Assembly (NCBI GenBank): GCA_965199895.1
Contig: CBDATJ010000011.1
Span: forward strand, 1-64,000
Source of the DNA: Bin55 sp965199895
Lineage (GTDB): Bacteria; Pseudomonadota; Gammaproteobacteria; Pseudomonadales; Azotimanducaceae
Direction of reading: 5' to 3'
DNA: 64,000 nucleotides
The notes under the pieces are model-generated. The model searched no databases. It was not told where the DNA came from and worked only from the letters and a program-made list of their open reading frames with translations. Made by a program: the position numbers and the translations under genes. This document shows, in pieces, positions 61,963 through 64,000 of the stretch; the stretch's first letter is position 1; each line of letters opens with the position of its first letter.

Positions 61963-62829
61963 GTGAACACAAGCCATCCAGTAAGCGGTTCGGGTATGGG
62001 CCTACGAAGAAGTATGTTTCGTGACCTCAGAGCCAACAGTGAATTAGTTGACGAAACGGTGGATTTCTTTGAAGTAGCTCCGGAGAATTGGATTAACGTA
62101 GGTGGTCGATTTGGCAAGCAGTTTCGACGATATACCGAGCGTTATCCGGTAACCTGTCATGGTCTCTCTCTTTCGATTGGTAGTCCATCCCCCCTTGATA
62201 TAGATTTTGTAAAACAAATTCGTGAATTTCTTGATAAGCACAACATCAAGTGTTATTCAGATCACCTAAGCGCTTGTAGTGATCACGGTCACTTGTACGA
62301 TCTGATGCCTATTCCGTTTACCGAGAGTGCTATCCGTTGGGTTGTGGAACGAATCCGAACCGTTCAAGACATTTTGGAACGACGCATTGCTGTTGAGCAT
62401 GTTTCGTATTACGCAGCTCCAGGGAAACGGTTAAGCGAAGTTGAGTTTGTAAATCGAGTAGTCGAAGAAGCAGACTGCAATCTATTATTAGACGTGAACA
62501 ATGCGTACGTGAACAGCATCAACCACAACTACGATCCTAGAGAGTTTCTGGATTCAGTGCCCATTGATCGAGTGACTTACATTCATATTGCGGGTCACCA
62601 TGTAGAAGCTAAAGACTTACGGATCGATACCCACGCATCGAAAGTGGTGGAACCAGTTTGGGAGTTGCTGGAGTATGTGTATCAGCAGCACGGACCCATT
62701 CCCACCATGCTAGAGAGAGATTTCAACTTTCCTGGAGTTCCGACGTTACTTAAGGAAGTCAAGCGGATTAAGAGCCTTCAGGAAAAGTACTCGGACGTTG
62801 CTGCTATAGTGGTCGCTGCTGGTGGCTGA
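61963..62829 (+). CDS. hvfB: DUF692 multinuclear non-haem iron oxidase (HvfB/BufB-like RiPP maturase)
   Basis: A 288-residue DUF692 (MNIO) protein, a TIM-barrel enzyme that uses iron and oxygen to convert cysteines in a peptide to oxazolone/thioamide-type groups. Visible conserved parts are GMGLRRSMF, FFEVAPENW (35-43), H66 in CHGLSLSIG, SDHLSAC (D100, H101), VEHVSYY, LLDVNNAYVN (D177), HIAGHH (H208, H212), DTHASKV (H224), and LERDFNFP. The His/Asp/Glu set is that of the family's iron site. GTG 61963 is the likely start; ATG 61996 would cut into the GLRR motif. It overlaps the next gene by 8 bases, as usual for this enzyme-partner pair. Confidence 0.92.
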   Translation: MNTSHPVSGSGMGLRRSMFRDLRANSELVDETVDFFEVAPENWINVGGRFGKQFRRYTERYPVTCHGLSLSIGSPSPLDIDFVKQIREFLDKHNIKCYSDHLSACSDHGHLYDLMPIPFTESAIRWVVERIRTVQDILERRIAVEHVSYYAAPGKRLSEVEFVNRVVEEADCNLLLDVNNAYVNSINHNYDPREFLDSVPIDRVTYIHIAGHHVEAKDLRIDTHASKVVEPVWELLEYVYQQHGPIPTMLERDFNFPGVPTLLKEVKRIKSLQEKYSDVAAIVVAAGG

Positions 62830-63595
62830 TCTAGTTTCCGACGAACAGTTTCCGCACCATAAGGTGCAACGAGAGTTTGCAGCATATCTACGCAACCCGG
62901 ACCAAGCTCCAGCTCCAAGCGATATAGAGCAACGTAGGATAGATATCTACGTCCGACTATTCTTCAACAACGTCGATTCGTTTTGTTCGAAGACTTTCAA
63001 GAAATTCCGAGAGATAGTTGACGATAACTATTGGAATGGATTGATTCGAGGATTTCTTGCTAACCATCAGTGTCACTCACCATATTTCACATCCATACCG
63101 TTTGAGTTTTTGCGATATCTTCAAGAAAACGAAATTCATACGCAAGAATATCCCTACATGCACGAGCTGTGTCATTACGAAGCTATTAAACTGGAACTGC
63201 GATTAGCTGGAGATTGTGAAATGACCACAACAAAGGCTGATCTAAAGGGTACAGACGTGATCAAGACCTCCCCGTTGGTTCGATTACTCAGCTATGAATG
63301 GCCAGTTGACAAGATTTGCGCACCTGTAGAGTCAGTTTCCAAACCTGCGACCCCCACTTGGATTATTGCCTATCGAAATCGGCGAGATGCAGTTAATTTC
63401 TTGGTCTCGAACGCGCGCACGCTACGCATGTTGGAACTACTTTCAGAGTCACAAACCATTGAGACTTTGATCAATACAGTAGCTTCAGAGTTTAAGATCG
63501 AACCAACCACGTTAGAACCGAAGCTGATGCTGGCTCTCCGACGATTCTTGCGAATTGGTGTTGTGTTGCTCCAACCGGACGAGTCGAACAAATGA
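62822..63595 (+). CDS. hvfC: DUF2063 partner protein (HvfC/BufC-like)
   Basis: A 257-residue DUF2063 protein. It opens with the family's helical domain (KVQREFAAYLRNP, RRIDIYVRLFFNNVDSFCSKTFKKFREIV, YWNGLIRGFLANHQCHSPYF), with SIPFEFLRYL and MHELCHYEAIKLELRLA next. The C-terminal part (180-257) is a winged-helix-like domain that in related systems recognises the precursor. It acts with the DUF692 enzyme to bind and present the peptide. Start GTG 62822, inside the end of hvfB. No DoxX (HvfD/BufD-like) gene follows. Confidence 0.9.
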   Translation: MADLVSDEQFPHHKVQREFAAYLRNPDQAPAPSDIEQRRIDIYVRLFFNNVDSFCSKTFKKFREIVDDNYWNGLIRGFLANHQCHSPYFTSIPFEFLRYLQENEIHTQEYPYMHELCHYEAIKLELRLAGDCEMTTTKADLKGTDVIKTSPLVRLLSYEWPVDKICAPVESVSKPATPTWIIAYRNRRDAVNFLVSNARTLRMLELLSESQTIETLINTVASEFKIEPTTLEPKLMLALRRFLRIGVVLLQPDESNK

Positions 63596-63604
63596 AAGAT
63601 CTAC

Positions 63605-64000
63605 TCACAATTTTTGGGACCTAGGCCTTACCAGCTTGGCATCTAGTTTCGCTTGGATGAACTCAGAATGTCGTAAGTGGAGCAGTTCTGCTACTTTACG
63701 AATCACTTTTTCTTCAAAGAGGTAAGTCGAATCTTCTGCAATATAGTTGAGTTTCCATAAATGAGTAAGAAAAGTGACTTTCTCTGCGTGAGACAAATGT
63801 TCATTCAGAGATCGAGTTTGAGGGTGGAGTCCGACACCATTTTCTCGAATCCACTCGGCTCGTACTAATAGTGCATCAACCTGTTCCTCGGAGAAAGCAT
63901 ACAACTCAATCAGAGTCTTGCGGACCAAGACTACCTCTCGGTCAGTGAGTTGTTCGTCAGCCCAAGCGACTTCCATGAGGACGGTTGCCGCACTCTCGGC
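63605..64000 (-). CDS. TerB-like protein, 5' part cut by the window edge
   Basis: The frame is open to base 64000 (ESAATVL precedes the first visible Met), so this is the C-terminal 131 residues of a helical TerB-type protein. VLMEVAWADEQLTDREVVLVRKTL is the TerB core in form (MEVAWADEQL then an EVVLVRK helix), and LWKLNYIAEDSTYLFEEKVIRKVAELLHLRHSEFIQAK matches its C-terminal helices (KVAELLHLRHSEFI). TerB folds occur in tellurite-resistance and general cytosolic proteins; the function is not clear. It converges on hvfC with 9 bases between. Confidence 0.75.
   Translation of the reverse strand, partial: AESAATVLMEVAWADEQLTDREVVLVRKTLIELYAFSEEQVDALLVRAEWIRENGVGLHPQTRSLNEHLSHAEKVTFLTHLWKLNYIAEDSTYLFEEKVIRKVAELLHLRHSEFIQAKLDAKLVRPRSQKL

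Noticed and set aside
1..64000. CRISPR array, insertion sequence or prophage
   Set aside because: No spaced direct repeats, no transposase, integrase or phage structural genes, and no flanking attachment repeats at the tRNA genes were found by reading.

Overview
The window reads as a chromosomal segment of a free-living, probably marine gammaproteobacterium with mid-40s GC by eye. The main evidence is gene order. The rne < > rluC, maf, yceD-rpmF-plsX-fabD-fabG-acpP-fabF-mltG-tmk-holB block, the msbA/lpxK/kdsB block, tRNA-Ser(GGA)-ffs near dnaX-recR, and a pspF < > pspABC island are all gammaproteobacterial arrangements. LolCDE, lipid A/Kdo genes and many Sec/lipoprotein signals show a Gram-negative envelope. 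GTG and TTG starts are very common. I cannot place it to genus from the sequence alone.

Layout. 1-12,068 (+): end of a lolC-like permease, lolD, a second lolC/E permease, galU, a large ABC-2-type membrane protein with a periplasmic M1-peptidase-like region, msbA, lpxK, kdsB and murB, i.e. mostly envelope assembly. 12,077-16,752: rne on the minus strand with a long leader, divergent rluC, convergent maf. 16,868-24,514 (+): yceD-rpmF and a tightly overlapping fatty-acid cluster running into mltG, tmk and holB; fabH and pabC, usual members, are absent. 24,477-41,499: pepQ (-); a three-subunit xanthine-dehydrogenase-family molybdoenzyme followed by a MoaD/ThiS-like carrier; a secreted HNH nuclease-like protein; an acyl-CoA dehydrogenase and an acyltransferase (-); an MBL-fold hydrolase; a response regulator and sensor kinase resembling the proteobacterial dedicated sortase pair, but without a sortase; a CNT nucleoside transporter; a lone ExbD; hemF; tRNA-Gly.

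41,790-47,260 (+): a MacB-type ABC ATPase, three consecutive periplasmic adaptor-like proteins and a FtsX/MacB permease form one export operon. 47,342-50,310: tRNA-Ser, 4.5S RNA, and the phage-shock island, with a good sigma-54 promoter in front of pspA and a PspF that has no DNA-binding helix-turn-helix. 50,963-57,634: dnaX (with a textbook -1 frameshift signal), recR, rnd, ycgN, a small membrane protein, and a MoxR ATPase/VWA pair. 57,635-61,378: hrpA.

61,379-63,595 holds the most interesting system: a compact copper-handling RiPP-type operon of the HvfABC/bufferin class. A secreted, very acidic 105-residue precursor carries five EGxCG pentapeptides (three from perfect 15-bp DNA repeats). 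It is followed by a strong intrinsic terminator and then by overlapping genes for a DUF692 multinuclear iron oxidase and its DUF2063 partner. A Fur-box-like sequence lies upstream. The window ends inside a TerB-like gene on the minus strand.
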